From NCBI RefSeq assembly GCF_900445235.1, contig NZ_UFSM01000003.1, positions 181,251-245,250 of the forward strand: a stretch of 64,000 bases of DNA. Reading direction: 5' to 3'. The stretch comes from Aminobacter aminovorans. Its GTDB lineage: Bacteria > Pseudomonadota > Alphaproteobacteria > Rhizobiales > Rhizobiaceae. A program made the position numbers and the translations under genes. The notes below the pieces were generated by a model. The model did no database searches. It was not told where the DNA came from and saw nothing but the letters and a program-made list of their open reading frames with translations. Of the stretch, positions 63,949 to 64,000 are shown in pieces (the stretch's first letter is position 1; each line of letters starts with the position of its first letter).

Positions 63949-64000
63949 AAACAAGCGGCTATTTGGTAAAATGCAGGACCTTGATCGCCCCGCTGTCGAC

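Noticed and set aside
1..64000. tRNA, rRNA and CRISPR arrays
   Set aside because: I looked for short regularly spaced repeats and for tRNA-like ends next to island borders and found none I could support by eye.

Overview
The window reads as high-GC alphaproteobacterial DNA. The best fit is a rhizobial Hyphomicrobiales member of the Mesorhizobium/Aminobacter/Sinorhizobium type. The evidence is a Ti/rhizobial-plasmid-type TraA relaxase with its oriT, a phosphonate pathway whose catalytic residues sit at the same numbers I recall for Sinorhizobium meliloti PhnA and PhnY, many periplasmic-binding-protein ABC transporters, and a tyrosine catabolic locus typical of the group. The genus is an inference. 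No rRNA, tRNA or CRISPR array was seen.

Region 1 (1-11.2 kb) is an accessory, plasmid/ICE-derived segment. It holds an XRE regulator, a complete polar-amino-acid/ectoine-type ABC transporter followed by a DoeB-like deacylase, an intact traA relaxase/helicase, an oriT, and broken traC, traG and WGR-domain remnants. Region 2 (11.2-18.2 kb) holds a DeoR regulator, a dimethylglycine/sarcosine dehydrogenase-like flavoprotein that probably shares its operator, a DHFR-like protein, an SMR exporter, a GST, a LysR regulator and a YciI-like protein.

Region 3 (18.3-42.1 kb) is a phosphonate island for 2-aminoethylphosphonate (AEP). It contains a LysR regulator, a Na/Pi-cotransporter-PhoU protein, phnW-phnA-phnY and, further on, the aepXVW uptake system. 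AEP would be imported by AepXVW, transaminated by PhnW, oxidised by PhnY and split by PhnA into acetate and phosphate. The Na/Pi protein may export the surplus phosphate. An 11-kb module (MalT-like LuxR regulator, hyuBA and a spermidine/putrescine-type ABC transporter) sits between phnY and aepX. It is bordered on both sides by a 206-bp near-identical copy of the phnY 3' end, and the right-hand copy belongs to a broken second phnY.

Region 4 (42.1-47.4 kb) is tyrosine/homogentisate degradation: maiA, fahA, hmgA and hppD with MarR and Lrp regulators. Region 5 (47.5-54.4 kb) holds a DUF6455-type protein, then an AT-richer block of a glycosyltransferase and three methyltransferases, then decayed phage-like DNA with a broken cytosine methyltransferase.

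Region 6 (54.4-64 kb) has a six-gene operon in which an APC-family permease is embedded among five small or unknown, mostly membrane, proteins. It is preceded by a striking palindrome. Next come a LuxR regulator with a degenerate receiver domain, then glyA and ppc, two enzymes of the serine cycle, and a small conserved-looking protein. The candidates most worth following as undescribed systems are the APC/small-membrane-protein operon and the repeat-flanked luxR-hyuBA-ABC module.
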